DNA of 64,000 bases from positions 1 to 64,000 of the forward strand of contig NZ_BTGQ01000004.1 of the NCBI RefSeq assembly GCF_036985505.1, in the 5' to 3' direction. Source of the stretch: Croceitalea sp947503285 (GTDB lineage Bacteria > Bacteroidota > Bacteroidia > Flavobacteriales > Flavobacteriaceae). The position numbers were made by a program, and so were the translations under genes. This document shows positions 32,904 to 42,064 of this stretch, piece by piece (position 1 is the stretch's first letter; each line of letters opens with the position of its first letter). Below the pieces are notes generated by a model that worked only from the letters and a program-made list of their open reading frames with translations, ran no database searches and had not been told where the DNA came from.

Positions 32904-33234
32904 TGCTATATTTTGGTTAATCATTCAAGATAAATTGAAAGTAATATATGCCACTAAAATGACATAATTAAAAATGCAAAATAGTAATATATTGAAACAT
33001 GGTTAAGGCTATTTGATTTTCCATATTAATTCAGGCGGTCGTATTGGAATTCGACCACCTGAATTAAATACTGGATTTACCATTTGTCAAACCTTCGGAA
33101 ATTGAAAATATCGAATTGAAATTTTCTCGGTTCGAACCAAAAAATATAAGCTTCATCAATTTATCGCTCATTGGAGTAAAGAAAACCTAGAAAATCTTCT
33201 TACAATAGAATGATATTTGCCTTCATTGAATGGA
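32904..33234. other. Intergenic region upstream of the hydrolase pair
   Basis: 331 bp between the hydrolase start and the NHL-repeat gene end, both on minus. It contains one long inverted repeat (33026-33067) and an A/T-rich remainder. A 35-residue minus-strand frame at 33064-33171 is open but has nothing to support it. Confidence 0.55.
33026..33067. terminator. Long inverted repeat, possible terminator for the NHL gene
   Basis: TTAATTCAGGCGGTCG (33026-33041) pairs with CGACCACCTGAATTAA (33052-33067) with a single C-A mismatch and a 10-nt loop. It lies downstream of the NHL-repeat gene on minus. No good T-run follows on either strand, so an intergenic repeat or a protein site is also possible. 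Confidence 0.4.
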
Positions 33235-34173
33235 CTAAAACTTTATGGCCCGTAGACCAGGGGTACCAAACTGCGATATGTACAATATTCCCCTACGTTC
33301 ATCACCTGCGATACCATTTGGATTGGAAAATGTTGCCTCATTGAGTTTACCATCAGTGCTACCATTTTCACCGGTACCCGCAAAAATTTCGGTGGTACCG
33401 TCAAAACCCACTTTGTAAATTACATTTTCATTGATTCCGGTAGCATAAATAGCCCCTTTGAAAATGGTCATATAACCGATGGCAAAACCAAAAGTCACAT
33501 CGGGTATGGTTGTAATCAAAGACACATTGGCATCTGGACTTACACTTAAAATATCCGCAGTGGCAAAATTCGCCGTAACCACATTTCCTTCGGCATCCAT
33601 AGCTATACCAACACAACCTGCCAATCGGCTATCGTTTGCAAATTCCGAGATGGTGCCATCAGGCGTTATCTTGTTGATTACTGGCAAAACAAAATTGGCA
33701 GCGTAAATATTATCATCGGCGTCAATGGTCAAACCAGAGGGCCAACCGGCAATTTCCCCAACTTCAGAAGTAGTCCCATCCGGAGCAACTTTGACAAGTA
33801 CACCCGATACCAAGTCATTATTGTTCTCGTTTGTAAAGTAAAAATTACCCTTGCTATCCATAACCCCACCCATTGGGGCCTCAAAACCATCTGCCTTTAC
33901 GCTGATTTTTCCGTTTCGCGATATTTTGAACACCTGTGTTCCGTTGTATTTGTTCAACTCTGGGTCGAACACCCCAAAATTGGAGGCAAATAAAGAACCG
34001 TTTGGAGCAACGTAAAGACCATCATTCGCAGGAAAGTCTTCTCCAATAACCGTTCTGACTTTTTTTGCTTTTGATTTTCCACCTACGAAATCGTCAACAC
34101 AAGAACTCAATGATAACAACCCACAAAACAATAAGGTCGCCATCAATTTTGATGGCAATTTTTGATTTTTCAT
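33235..34173 (-). CDS. NHL-repeat / SMP-30-like lipoprotein
   Basis: 312 residues. The lipobox is LLSLSSC (Cys near 25). The rest is a beta-propeller with about six repeats, each with an aspartate-glycine turn such as DGLYVAPNGSLFASN, MDSKGNFYFTN, IDADDNIYAAN and MDAEGNVVTAN. The end reads GDERRGILYISQFGTPGLRAIKF. Related proteins include SMP-30/gluconolactonase-type sugar-lactone hydrolases and sensor propellers. The metal-binding Glu of true gluconolactonases is not evident, so a binding role is as likely. It is a single gene next to an AraC regulator on the same strand, 83 bp downstream of it. Confidence 0.8.
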   Translation of the reverse strand: MKNQKLPSKLMATLLFCGLLSLSSCVDDFVGGKSKAKKVRTVIGEDFPANDGLYVAPNGSLFASNFGVFDPELNKYNGTQVFKISRNGKISVKADGFEAPMGGVMDSKGNFYFTNENNNDLVSGVLVKVAPDGTTSEVGEIAGWPSGLTIDADDNIYAANFVLPVINKITPDGTISEFANDSRLAGCVGIAMDAEGNVVTANFATADILSVSPDANVSLITTIPDVTFGFAIGYMTIFKGAIYATGINENVIYKVGFDGTTEIFAGTGENGSTDGKLNEATFSNPNGIAGDERRGILYISQFGTPGLRAIKF

Positions 34174-34256
34174 TTGATATAAGTTTTGATTAATAATTAC
34201 TCAAAACTATGCTAGGGGTTTCATGGTATCGACGTTTTGTACACATTGATACTTTT

Positions 34257-35375
34257 CTAGGCAACATTTTTATCTTTCAGGTAGTTTCTTGGCGTTGTGC
34301 CCATGACCGATTTAAATACGCGATTGAATGTAGACTTTGAATTGAACCCTACATCCATAGCCAAGGCTAAAAAGGTATGGTTGGAGTGCTCTTCATGATC
34401 GATCTTCTTAAGAAATTCTTGTATTCTATGTTCATTGATATAATCATAAAAAGACGTTTGATATACTTGGTTCAATAACCAAGATAGGTTATTCGAAGAG
34501 GTTTCCAGCTTATCTGCAAGTACTTTTAAGGTAATATCAGATTGTAAATACACTTTTTCCTCAACGATATAATACTTCAAACGTTTTTGTAATGTTTGAA
34601 TCTCATCGGGTTTTAAACGCTGCTTATCGCTTTTTGATTTTGGCTTATCAGGAATCCTGAAAATAGCGGGTTGTCGAAGGCTGAAATAACCGATTACGTA
34701 GACGAAAACAGGTATTGAAATCCACATAATCTCATAACTGAAATAGCCAAAAGGAGTGTAAAAAAAATGGGCGCTTGTAAAGCTGATCGACCATAATACG
34801 ATAAACAATGCCAAGACCCCTATTAAGAACTTCACAAAGGTTTGAACGGATTGTTTGAAAGAAAATTCGGATTCTTCTTTGGCGCTATAAGCATTGACCA
34901 AAGAGAACAGTTTGAACCAATAGCCAATAAAGGAAAGTAATCCTAGCGCCTCAACTATGAAGAACATGAGGTTCAACTTACCCGAAAAATAAAGCTCATT
35001 GAACCCTTTGACAGGTATGGTCAATGTGGCAATATAGTAGCAAAAGTGAAGTGCTGCAGGTACATAATGAAACCATTTCAGCAAAAATGGAGGTCTTTCG
35101 CTAAACAACAACCTTCTCACGTAAAGATATAGCAAGGGGCCAAACAAAAAAATCGTGGTATCTATGAAAATCCCAAATCGCCATACCCAAGCTTCTGGAA
35201 TACGAAAAGCCGCGACACGACCAAAAAGCATTACCGCAGCGATAAGAAGTAATAAAGAAAGTATTTTATTGGCAGCTTTGTTTCGATCATGTATCAGCTG
35301 CAGGGAAATGGAAAGGAATATTCCCTGGCTAATACCCAAGAACAATATCAAATCGAGAAAACTTAAAGAAGACAT
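34257..35375 (-). CDS. Membrane-anchored AraC-family regulator
   Basis: 372 residues. The N-terminal 235 residues form seven or so hydrophobic helices (starting SSLSFLDLILFLGISQGIFLSI). A linker (SKSDKQRLKPDE) joins a C-terminal AraC HTH pair (about 270-370) with LKVLADKLETSSNNLSWLLNQ and the conserved second helix region ALAMDVGFNSKSTFNRVFKSVMGTTPRNYL. A signal at the membrane would control DNA binding directly. The NHL-repeat lipoprotein gene downstream is the closest candidate target or sensor partner, an inference from position. Confidence 0.9.
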   Translation of the reverse strand: MSSLSFLDLILFLGISQGIFLSISLQLIHDRNKAANKILSLLLLIAAVMLFGRVAAFRIPEAWVWRFGIFIDTTIFLFGPLLYLYVRRLLFSERPPFLLKWFHYVPAALHFCYYIATLTIPVKGFNELYFSGKLNLMFFIVEALGLLSFIGYWFKLFSLVNAYSAKEESEFSFKQSVQTFVKFLIGVLALFIVLWSISFTSAHFFYTPFGYFSYEIMWISIPVFVYVIGYFSLRQPAIFRIPDKPKSKSDKQRLKPDEIQTLQKRLKYYIVEEKVYLQSDITLKVLADKLETSSNNLSWLLNQVYQTSFYDYINEHRIQEFLKKIDHEEHSNHTFLALAMDVGFNSKSTFNRVFKSVMGTTPRNYLKDKNVA

Positions 35376-35572
35376 GGAACAAGATACTTTTGGTAAAAAT
35401 AACTTTTAATCAATCATCAAGAGTGCCAATGTTCCCATTGACACCTAATTGGCCCTATTTAAATCATTAAGGGATCGTAGCAAACCCCGATAGCTTAAAA
35501 CTCACTGTAAACAGGGGGCGTACACCTGGTGAAAAATAGTATTTTTATCCATTGAGATATTTCCTGATTGCC

Positions 35573-37492
35573 ATGAATCACTATAGATCACAAGTACAAT
35601 ATTTCTTCATCATATTTCTTGTCATACTCGTACTGTGTCCAAACCTGTTAATTGCACAAGAAAAAATTGAATTCAAGGCTTTTGGCCATATGCCTGAAAG
35701 TATTGATGATTCCCTATATCATGACTTAAACAAGGCCAAAGACATCAATGCAAAACTAAGCGCACTATCGCATATTGCAGATGCCTATCTTCGACATGGC
35801 AATGCTGATTCCGTACTTCATTACGTTCAAAATATATCAGAATTGATCGTAAGATCAAACAATGGGGATTCTTTGTCATATCGCTTGAAGACCTGCCGCT
35901 TGGCAGGTGATGCCAAGTTTATGAAAGGGTTGCAAGACGAAGCTTTGAAATTATACATTGACGGTCTTTCAATTGCCAAGAACAATACTGATTCAAACGA
36001 AGTACCACTTTTGAATTTGGGGTTGGCTAAGGTATATCTACAACGAAGCGAATATCATGAAGCACGATTGTTGCTCTCTCAAATTTTGGTTACCAAAGTC
36101 ACCGAAGAAACCATGGCGAAAGCCAATTTTTATCTAGGGCAAATCGCTTTTCAGCAAAATGACCTTCAACGGGCAAAAGTTTATTTCAATGATGCGAAAT
36201 CAATTCTCGACAACACGAACGATCAAAAACCCGCACTCGAAATCGACCTAAGCCTAGGCCGTTTGTTGGAAAAAGAAAATGACAATGATAAAGCCCTATC
36301 GATTTATGCTAACGTTATAGAAAAAACCCTTCACAACAAGTATTATGACACGTATACCGAAGCAGTACTTGATTATGGAAGACTATGCACAAAACTCGAA
36401 CGATATGAGGTCGCTGAAATGACCCTGGCGATGGCCTACACAAATGCCATACAATGGAACCGACTTGAAATTCAAAAAGAAATCATCAACAGCCTGCGAC
36501 TGACCTACCAGGCGAAAGGGGACTACGAGAACGCTTACAATCTCATGACCCACTACGTTTCGGTTTCCGATGAAATTACAAAACAACAGAACAGTGAAGC
36601 GATACGAGAGCTCGAGGTAAAATACCAAACCCTCAAGAAAGAAAATCAAATCTTCGAATTAAAAGAGCAGCAACTGGCAAAGCAAAGCGAAATTGAACGC
36701 CAGAAAACCATTAAAAGGGCATTTTTATATGGTTTTTTGGTAGTATTGATTCCTATAGTTGCGCTATTATTCGTTTATTATCAAAAGTTACAGGCCCAAA
36801 GTAAATTGAATACCCAAGAAAAAGAATTAAACTCACAAAAAATAGCCTCCCTTTTGAACGAACAAGAATTAAACTTGACAAAGGCTTCGTTAAAAGCACA
36901 ACAAAATGAACGGCGGCGAATCGCCGAACAATTACACGACAGTATTGGGGGTAACCTGGCAGGCATCAAGCTTCAATTGGCCAATAGCGAACCAACTGCG
37001 CATTTCAATACCACCATTATTGAGCAAGTAAACGAAACCTACGAACTCGTGCGTGATATCTCGCACAACTTGGTGCCTAAGAAATTCGTTCAAAATGCCT
37101 TTGTGCTCTTGCTTGAAGAATACATTGAAAAGATTAAAAGTAACTCGGCGTTAAACGTTTCATTTTCCGCGTATCCTGAAGATAAAATCAACGATTTACC
37201 AGAACCTTTGAAAATAGCGCTTTATCAAATCATACAAGAGCTCTTTACCAATACCATTAAGCATGCCAATGCAACTACTATTGAAATACATTTAAGTCTG
37301 TTAGAGGGGGTATTACAATTACTATATGAAGATGACGGTATCGGTTTCGAGACCACCAAACTTAAAAAAGGCATTGGATTACAAAATATTGAAAGTAGGT
37401 TAAGGCAATTGGCCGCAAACATTGTATTGGATAGTGCCTTGCAAAGAGGTACCGCCATAACCATTGAAATTCCATTAAAAAATAACCCGTGA
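35573..37492 (+). CDS. TPR-containing sensor histidine kinase
   Basis: 639 residues from ATG 35573. A TTG 21 bp earlier is possible. A signal or membrane helix (about 8-28) is followed by a periplasmic TPR domain with about six helical repeats (50-340), a coiled coil and membrane helix (about 385-410), the HisKA_3 dimerisation box with the phosphorylated His (RRRIAEQLHDSIGGNLAGIKLQL) and an ATPase domain with the N box ELFTNTIKHANA and glycine box YEDDGIGFE. This is a NarX/DesK-type kinase. Its stop overlaps the response-regulator start (GTGA), so they form a two-component pair. The signal is unknown. Confidence 0.93.
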   Translation: MNHYRSQVQYFFIIFLVILVLCPNLLIAQEKIEFKAFGHMPESIDDSLYHDLNKAKDINAKLSALSHIADAYLRHGNADSVLHYVQNISELIVRSNNGDSLSYRLKTCRLAGDAKFMKGLQDEALKLYIDGLSIAKNNTDSNEVPLLNLGLAKVYLQRSEYHEARLLLSQILVTKVTEETMAKANFYLGQIAFQQNDLQRAKVYFNDAKSILDNTNDQKPALEIDLSLGRLLEKENDNDKALSIYANVIEKTLHNKYYDTYTEAVLDYGRLCTKLERYEVAEMTLAMAYTNAIQWNRLEIQKEIINSLRLTYQAKGDYENAYNLMTHYVSVSDEITKQQNSEAIRELEVKYQTLKKENQIFELKEQQLAKQSEIERQKTIKRAFLYGFLVVLIPIVALLFVYYQKLQAQSKLNTQEKELNSQKIASLLNEQELNLTKASLKAQQNERRRIAEQLHDSIGGNLAGIKLQLANSEPTAHFNTTIIEQVNETYELVRDISHNLVPKKFVQNAFVLLLEEYIEKIKSNSALNVSFSAYPEDKINDLPEPLKIALYQIIQELFTNTIKHANATTIEIHLSLLEGVLQLLYEDDGIGFETTKLKKGIGLQNIESRLRQLAANIVLDSALQRGTAITIEIPLKNNP

Positions 37493-38139
37493 AAAACTAC
37501 AAGTTGATTATAGCAGATGACCATAAAATGTTCTTAGATGGTCTATTAAGCATTCTTGCCTCAAAAAAAGAATACGAAATCATCCTTACCGCAAATAGTG
37601 GAAAAAATGTGGCAAAATACCTTGACATCAATAATGATAACGAATCGATTGACCTTGTGATTACTGATGTGAACATGCCCGATTTGAATGGCATTGAACT
37701 CAATCGACACATAAAAAATAAACACCCTAAAGTAAAGACCTTGGTCGTTAGCATGCTTCATGATGCACAGACCGTGCAAACCTTGACCCAAGACAATGTA
37801 GACGGTTATGTGCCAAAAAATGCCGAAAAGGCCGAATTGATACATGCCATAACCACCATTCTTGATGGAGAAAAGTATTTTTCACAAAGCATAAAGGATG
37901 TTTATTTAAAGGGAATGTTTTCCAATGAAAAATCACTGCACGAATCCCTTTCAAAAAGGGAGAAAGAGGTTTTGAAGTTAATTGCCCAAGAATACACAAC
38001 CCAAGAAATAGCCGACAAACTTTTCTTGAGTAAACACACTATTGAAAGTTATCGCAAAAACCTTATCTCAAAACTTGAGGTAAGAAATTTGGCAGGCCTT
38101 ACCAAACATGCGCTAAAATTGGGTTTAGTAGACGAATAA
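37489..38139 (+). CDS. LuxR/NarL-type response regulator
   Basis: 216 residues. A receiver domain (1-125) contains the acidic pocket IIADDH (Asp10-11), the phosphorylated Asp in LVITDVNMPDLNG and Lys in VPKNAEK. A C-terminal LuxR HTH (about 150-210) reads LSKREKEVLKLIAQEYTTQEIADKLFLSKHTIESYRKNL. The start GTG 37489 overlaps the kinase stop and suggests translational coupling. A later ATG would cut into the receiver. The target genes may include the small membrane gene 140 bp downstream, which is unproven. Confidence 0.95.
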   Translation: MKNYKLIIADDHKMFLDGLLSILASKKEYEIILTANSGKNVAKYLDINNDNESIDLVITDVNMPDLNGIELNRHIKNKHPKVKTLVVSMLHDAQTVQTLTQDNVDGYVPKNAEKAELIHAITTILDGEKYFSQSIKDVYLKGMFSNEKSLHESLSKREKEVLKLIAQEYTTQEIADKLFLSKHTIESYRKNLISKLEVRNLAGLTKHALKLGLVDE

Positions 38140-38279
38140 CGATACATTATCCACTACGATTCCAATGAATCCCAATTCAAGCACCCCTGTTTTCAGGGTA
38201 TGTATTTCCACTGAAAATTGGGCTGTTATAAAGGTTTGAACGACTGAAATTTGTCATCAGACAATTTAAAACCTTCATT

Positions 38280-38705
38280 ATGATTTACGGAATCACTTTA
38301 GTCTTATTAAGTATTATTGCAGTACCCTCATTAGTATTGTCAAAAAAACCGAATGCCAAAGAATTATTAGAGAAAATCGAGCCCTATCAAGGTTGGATAG
38401 GTCTTGTATTCTGCATTTTTGGGGTTTGGGGCATCATCACCAGTGTTCTGAACATTGGATGGTTGACCAGCTCGCCAATTTGGTGGACCAGTCTGTTGGC
38501 TGGAAGCATAGTTGAAGCCACCTTGGGCTTTATGCTTGGTTTTGGCTTGATCAACAAACTTGTTATTGGAAATAATGAAAGGGCAAAAGAAAAAGCCGCT
38601 GAATTACGCAACCGCATCGCACCCAAACAAGGTAAACTTGGCATTTTAGGAATCGCGGTCGGCATTTGGATGATCGTAGCCTCTTTTCTATTCACTATCA
38701 GTTAA
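38280..38705 (+). CDS. Small four-helix membrane protein
   Basis: 141 residues, function unknown. Hydrophobic segments lie at about 2-20, 38-58, 68-92 (WWTSLLAGSIVEATLGFMLGFGL) and 120-140 (LGILGIAVGIWMIVASFLF). A short cytoplasmic loop carries NERAKEKAAELRNRIAPKQGK. Segments 1-60 and 85-141 look like a duplicated unit, each holding a lysine-rich stretch then a glycine-tryptophan helix (GWIGLVFCIFGVWGII and GKLGILGIAVGIWMIV). It is followed after 15 bp by the SIMPL-domain gene. Confidence 0.7.
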   Translation: MIYGITLVLLSIIAVPSLVLSKKPNAKELLEKIEPYQGWIGLVFCIFGVWGIITSVLNIGWLTSSPIWWTSLLAGSIVEATLGFMLGFGLINKLVIGNNERAKEKAAELRNRIAPKQGKLGILGIAVGIWMIVASFLFTIS

Positions 38706-38720
38706 TCAAAAACCGACATT

Positions 38721-39329
38721 ATGAAAAAGATATGTTTCGTCATATTACTACTTGTTTCATGTATTGGACAAGGACAAACTAAGGAAATTGCGCCAAATAC
38801 GGTCTCCGTAACTGGGCGTGCAATAGTAAAAAGAACGATAACACGCTACAAGGCCAAGGTATCACTGAACATGGAACAGGTCTATTATTCAGATCCGCAA
38901 TGTACTAGTCTGGAAACCTTCAAAGCGAAGTATTTCGCCAAGTTGGACGAGAAAGGTATTGATAGTCTGGAGTTTAAAGAGAATAAAATGGAATTCTTGG
39001 CATACGGATATCAACGGGATGGAACAGTGTTGGAACTGGAAACAACATCTTTGGATAAGATCAAGACCTTATCCCAGATTAAAATGCCAGGTATCAGTAC
39101 TACTTACCAATTTAAGGCTGAGATTACCGAAGCCGATTATGAAAAACTTCTAAAAGAAGCATTTGATAATGCCCATACCAATGCTTCAAAAATAGGTAAG
39201 GTCTCCAATAAAAAACTTGGGGCCATTGTTTCGATAGTGGATAATACGGTAAATCAAAGTATTTGGAATTCGCACAATTACAATTATGAAGAGTATGCTA
39301 CCATTTACGTAACCTATCGCCTAGACTGA
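38721..39329 (+). CDS. Exported SIMPL/DUF541-like protein
   Basis: 202 residues with a signal peptide (about 1-18, ending GQGQT). The mature protein begins VSVTGRAIVKRTITRYKAKVSLNMEQ, the form of SIMPL (DUF541) domains, with a later EITEADYEKLLKEAFDNAHTNASKIGKV segment also seen in that family. The domain is poorly understood. Some bacterial members protect against oxidative stress in the envelope. It is the second gene of a pair with the membrane protein and is followed by a strong terminator. Confidence 0.75.
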   Translation: MKKICFVILLLVSCIGQGQTKEIAPNTVSVTGRAIVKRTITRYKAKVSLNMEQVYYSDPQCTSLETFKAKYFAKLDEKGIDSLEFKENKMEFLAYGYQRDGTVLELETTSLDKIKTLSQIKMPGISTTYQFKAEITEADYEKLLKEAFDNAHTNASKIGKVSNKKLGAIVSIVDNTVNQSIWNSHNYNYEEYATIYVTYRLD

Positions 39330-39352
39330 AAATTTGATTGGTTGGTTAGTTG

Positions 39353-39390
39353 GCCGGTGAATAGTACGAGTACTATTTCACCGGCTTTTT
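39353..39390 (+). terminator. Terminator after the SIMPL gene
   Basis: A 15-bp stem GCCGGTGAATAGTAC (39353-39367) pairs with 39370-39385 with one bulged base and a 2-nt loop, followed by TTTTT. Confidence 0.88.
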
Positions 39391-39467
39391 GTTATGAAAT
39401 CACGATGCGACACTCAAGAAAACTTTAAACATAACCGTATTTTTGATTATTTTTGCAGCCGCTTCTT

Positions 39468-39551
39468 GCCCACGTGGTGGAATTGGTAGACACGCTACCT
39501 TGAGGGGGTAGTGTTCGCAAGAACGTGCTGGTTCGACTCCAGTCGTGGGCA
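39468..39551 (+). tRNA. tRNA-Leu (anticodon GAG)
   Basis: An 84-nt class II tRNA. The acceptor GCCCACG pairs with CGTGGGC and A is the discriminator. The anticodon loop is TTGAGGG between CTACC and GGTAG. The long variable arm is GTGTTCGCAAGAACG-like, and the T loop is TTCGACT. The CCA is not encoded. A -7 box TATTTTTG lies at 39448-39455, followed by the same CAGCCGCTT start sequence as tRNA-Lys. No insertion is seen at this tRNA. Confidence 0.96.
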
Positions 39552-39555
39552 CAAA

Positions 39556-39587
39556 GCCCCTTACATGTATTGTAAGGGGTTTTTTTA
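39556..39587 (+). terminator. Terminator after tRNA-Leu
   Basis: CCCCTTACA (39557-39565) pairs with TGTAAGGGG (39571-39579) around a 5-nt loop, followed by seven or more T. Confidence 0.88.
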
Positions 39588-39659
39588 TGCGCCAAACAGA
39601 ATTAAGGTCCATTCTATAAATTTTAACTGTTGCTTATACCTATGCTACGATATTAATTG

Positions 39660-39667
39660 TAAATTTG
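39660..39667 (+). promoter_or_regulatory. -7 box of the carotenoid operon
   Basis: TAAATTTG fits TAnnTTTG and lies 22 bp before the MerR-type ATG. A TTG at 39630-39632 is 27 bp upstream, too far for the usual spacing, which would suit an activated or repressed promoter. No clear CarH direct-repeat operator could be read by eye. Confidence 0.4.
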
Positions 39668-39688
39668 TTTAATGATTTTACTGAAAAA

Positions 39689-40591
39689 ATGAACAATGTA
39701 AAAAAATTATTCAGTATTCGGGATATGGAAAATCTATCCGGAATCAAAGCACACACCATACGTATTTGGGAGAAAAGATACAGCTTGTTCTCACCAGAAA
39801 GAACATCGACCAACATCAGGACCTATAGTTTAAAGAGTCTTCAAAAGCTATTGAACATCACCTTGTTGTATCACAATGGTTACAAGATCTCAAAAATCGC
39901 AAAACTTCCAGAAAGCGAAATACCGGTTATCGTAAGGGAAATTGTGGCGAAAAACAGTGAAAAAAGTCATGCTATCAATGCATTCAAACTTTCAATGATC
40001 AACTTCGATCAAACATTGTTCTTTAATACGTACAACAGTCTTCTAGCGGAAAGGTCGTTTCGCGATATTTTCAACGAAGTGTTTATACCGCTTTTAAATG
40101 AGCTAGGCCTGTTATGGCAAACAGACACGATCAGCCCATCGCACGAGCACTTCATAACCAATTTGATCAAACAAAAAATCTATATTAATACTGAAAAGTT
40201 ACAGATCATCGAGCCCACGAGAAAAGATAAGGTATTCGTCTTGTTCTTACCCGAAAATGAAATCCACGAACTGGGGCTGCTGTATTTAAATTACGAGATT
40301 ATCCTGAAAGGGTATAAATCCATTTATTTGGGCCAGACAATGCCTATAGAAAACCTTGTCGACTTACTGAAATATTACGATAATTTACACTTTATTTCCT
40401 ATTTCACGGTCTCTCCGACGAAAGACGAAATTGGGAAGTATATCAAAACATTTACCAAGACTTTAAATGAAGCTGGCAATTCACATCTGTGGATTTTGGG
40501 TCATCAAGTACAACATCTTGGCCAAGAAAGCCTCCCAGAACAAGTCAGAACATTCAGTTCTATCGAAAAACTTACAAATATTCTAGGCTGA
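39689..40591 (+). CDS. CarH-like B12-binding MerR-family regulator
   Basis: 300 residues from ATG 39689. The frame opens 8 codons earlier at a TTG that overlaps the -7 box. The MerR HTH spans 8-75 (FSIRDMENLSGIKAHTIRIWEKRY). The helical cobalamin cap has W143-x9-E153-H154. The B12-binding Rossmann domain has E191-I-H193-E-L-G196, the ExHxxG base that coordinates cobalt from below. Both signatures are those of CarH/LitR photoreceptors, which hold adenosylcobalamin in the dark, repress carotenoid genes and release them in light. It is first gene of the crt operon, 14 bp before crtI. Photoregulation is inferred. Confidence 0.88.
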   Translation: MNNVKKLFSIRDMENLSGIKAHTIRIWEKRYSLFSPERTSTNIRTYSLKSLQKLLNITLLYHNGYKISKIAKLPESEIPVIVREIVAKNSEKSHAINAFKLSMINFDQTLFFNTYNSLLAERSFRDIFNEVFIPLLNELGLLWQTDTISPSHEHFITNLIKQKIYINTEKLQIIEPTRKDKVFVLFLPENEIHELGLLYLNYEIILKGYKSIYLGQTMPIENLVDLLKYYDNLHFISYFTVSPTKDEIGKYIKTFTKTLNEAGNSHLWILGHQVQHLGQESLPEQVRTFSSIEKLTNILG

Positions 40592-40605
40592 TAGGCTATA
40601 CTGGT

Positions 40606-42063
40606 ATGAAAAAAATAGTCGTAATCGGTTCAGGCTTTTCATCATTGTCAGTGGCATGCTATCTTGCCAATGCGGGTTATGATGTAGCCATTTACGAAAA
40701 AAACCCCACTGTTGGTGGCAGGGCTAGACAGCTTAAAAAAGAAGGGTTTACTTTTGATATTGGCCCGAGCTGGTATTGGATGCCCGACATCTTTGAAAAA
40801 TTTTTCAATGATTTCAATAAAAAGACATCAGATTTTTACAAACTCGACAAACTCGACCCTGCTTATAAAATATTCTTCTCAGACGATGTAATCACTATTG
40901 GTGACTCCATGTCAAAAATATGCAATGAGTTTGAACGCATAGAATCTGGGAGCGGTGCCCATTTGAGGGATTTTATCGATAAGGCACAGCAAAACTACGA
41001 CATTGCCATCAACAAAATCGTTTTGCGACCTGGCCTTTCGCCACTTGAATTGGTAACAAAGGAAACCGTTATGCGAGTTGACCAATTTTTTAAAAGTATA
41101 AGTCAAGAGGTACGAAAACGATTTGATAACCCTAAGCTGATTTCGACACTTGAATTCCCTGTGTTGTTTTTGGGGGCGAAACCAAGTAAAACCCCATCTT
41201 TTTATAGCTTCATGAATTTTGCCGATTTTGGTCTCGGTACATGGCACCCCAAAGGTGGCATGTATGAAATCATCAAAGCCATGGCCAAACTTGCAGGGGA
41301 GTTGGGTGTTCAAATAAACGTGGATTCCCCTGTGGAGAAAATCGAGGTTGTGAATGGAAAAACAACGGGAATTGAATGTAATGGAAAGAGTATTGCAGCC
41401 GATATTGTGATCAGTGGGGCCGATTATCACCATTCAGAAACATTACTCGATCAAAAATACCGCCAGTACTCTGAAAAATACTGGGATAAAAAGACCTACG
41501 CCCCGTCTTCACTATTATTTTATGTTGGCTTTGACAAGAAATTAAAAAACATTCAACATCATAATCTTTTTTTTGACACGGATTTTGAAAAGCATGCCGA
41601 AGAAATATATGATGAGCCCCAGTGGCCGACAGAACCCTTATTCTATGCTAACTTTCCATCAATAACGGATGAAAGTATGGCGCCCCCCGGTTTTGAAACG
41701 GGCTTTTTTCTAATCCCCATAGCCCCAGATTTAGAAGACACCGAGGCATTGAGAAATCAATATTTTGATATTATTATGAACCGATTTGAGAAAAGAACCG
41801 GGCAAGAGGTCAGAAATAATATTATATTTAAGGAAAGCTTTTGTGTCAACGATTTTGTGGAACAATACAATTCGTACAAGGGTAATGCCTATGGCATGGC
41901 CAATACACTAACACAAACCGCTTTTTTAAGGCCTGGCCTGAAAAGCAAGAAAGTAAACGATCTTTATTTCACCGGACAACTGACCGTGCCGGGACCAGGT
42001 GTTCCCCCGTCATTGATCTCGGGTAAGTTGGTCTCTGATTTGATTATTAAAAAATACGCTTAA
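40606..42063 (+). CDS. crtI: Phytoene desaturase (CrtI)
   Basis: Introduces four double bonds to turn phytoene into lycopene at the membrane, FAD-dependent. 485 residues from ATG 40606. The open frame runs back into the regulator gene, but the FAD-binding N-terminus VVIGSGFSSLSVACYLANAG fixes the start. The GGRARQ second dinucleotide motif and the C-terminal LYFTGQLTVPGPGVPPSLISG are those of bacterial CrtI. Its stop is 1 base before the crtB ATG. The operon order is regulator, crtI, crtB, crtZ, crtD, cruF. Confidence 0.94.
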   Translation: MKKIVVIGSGFSSLSVACYLANAGYDVAIYEKNPTVGGRARQLKKEGFTFDIGPSWYWMPDIFEKFFNDFNKKTSDFYKLDKLDPAYKIFFSDDVITIGDSMSKICNEFERIESGSGAHLRDFIDKAQQNYDIAINKIVLRPGLSPLELVTKETVMRVDQFFKSISQEVRKRFDNPKLISTLEFPVLFLGAKPSKTPSFYSFMNFADFGLGTWHPKGGMYEIIKAMAKLAGELGVQINVDSPVEKIEVVNGKTTGIECNGKSIAADIVISGADYHHSETLLDQKYRQYSEKYWDKKTYAPSSLLFYVGFDKKLKNIQHHNLFFDTDFEKHAEEIYDEPQWPTEPLFYANFPSITDESMAPPGFETGFFLIPIAPDLEDTEALRNQYFDIIMNRFEKRTGQEVRNNIIFKESFCVNDFVEQYNSYKGNAYGMANTLTQTAFLRPGLKSKKVNDLYFTGQLTVPGPGVPPSLISGKLVSDLIIKKYA

Positions 42064-42064
42064 A

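Noticed and set aside
39468..39551. Second island at tRNA-Leu
   Set aside because: No integrase and no downstream repeat of the tRNA 3' end. The terminator and crt operon follow directly.
40489..40605. Extended N-terminus of CrtI overlapping the regulator gene
   Set aside because: The upstream 39 codons are the regulator sequence in another frame. The FAD-binding N-terminus fixes the start at 40606.
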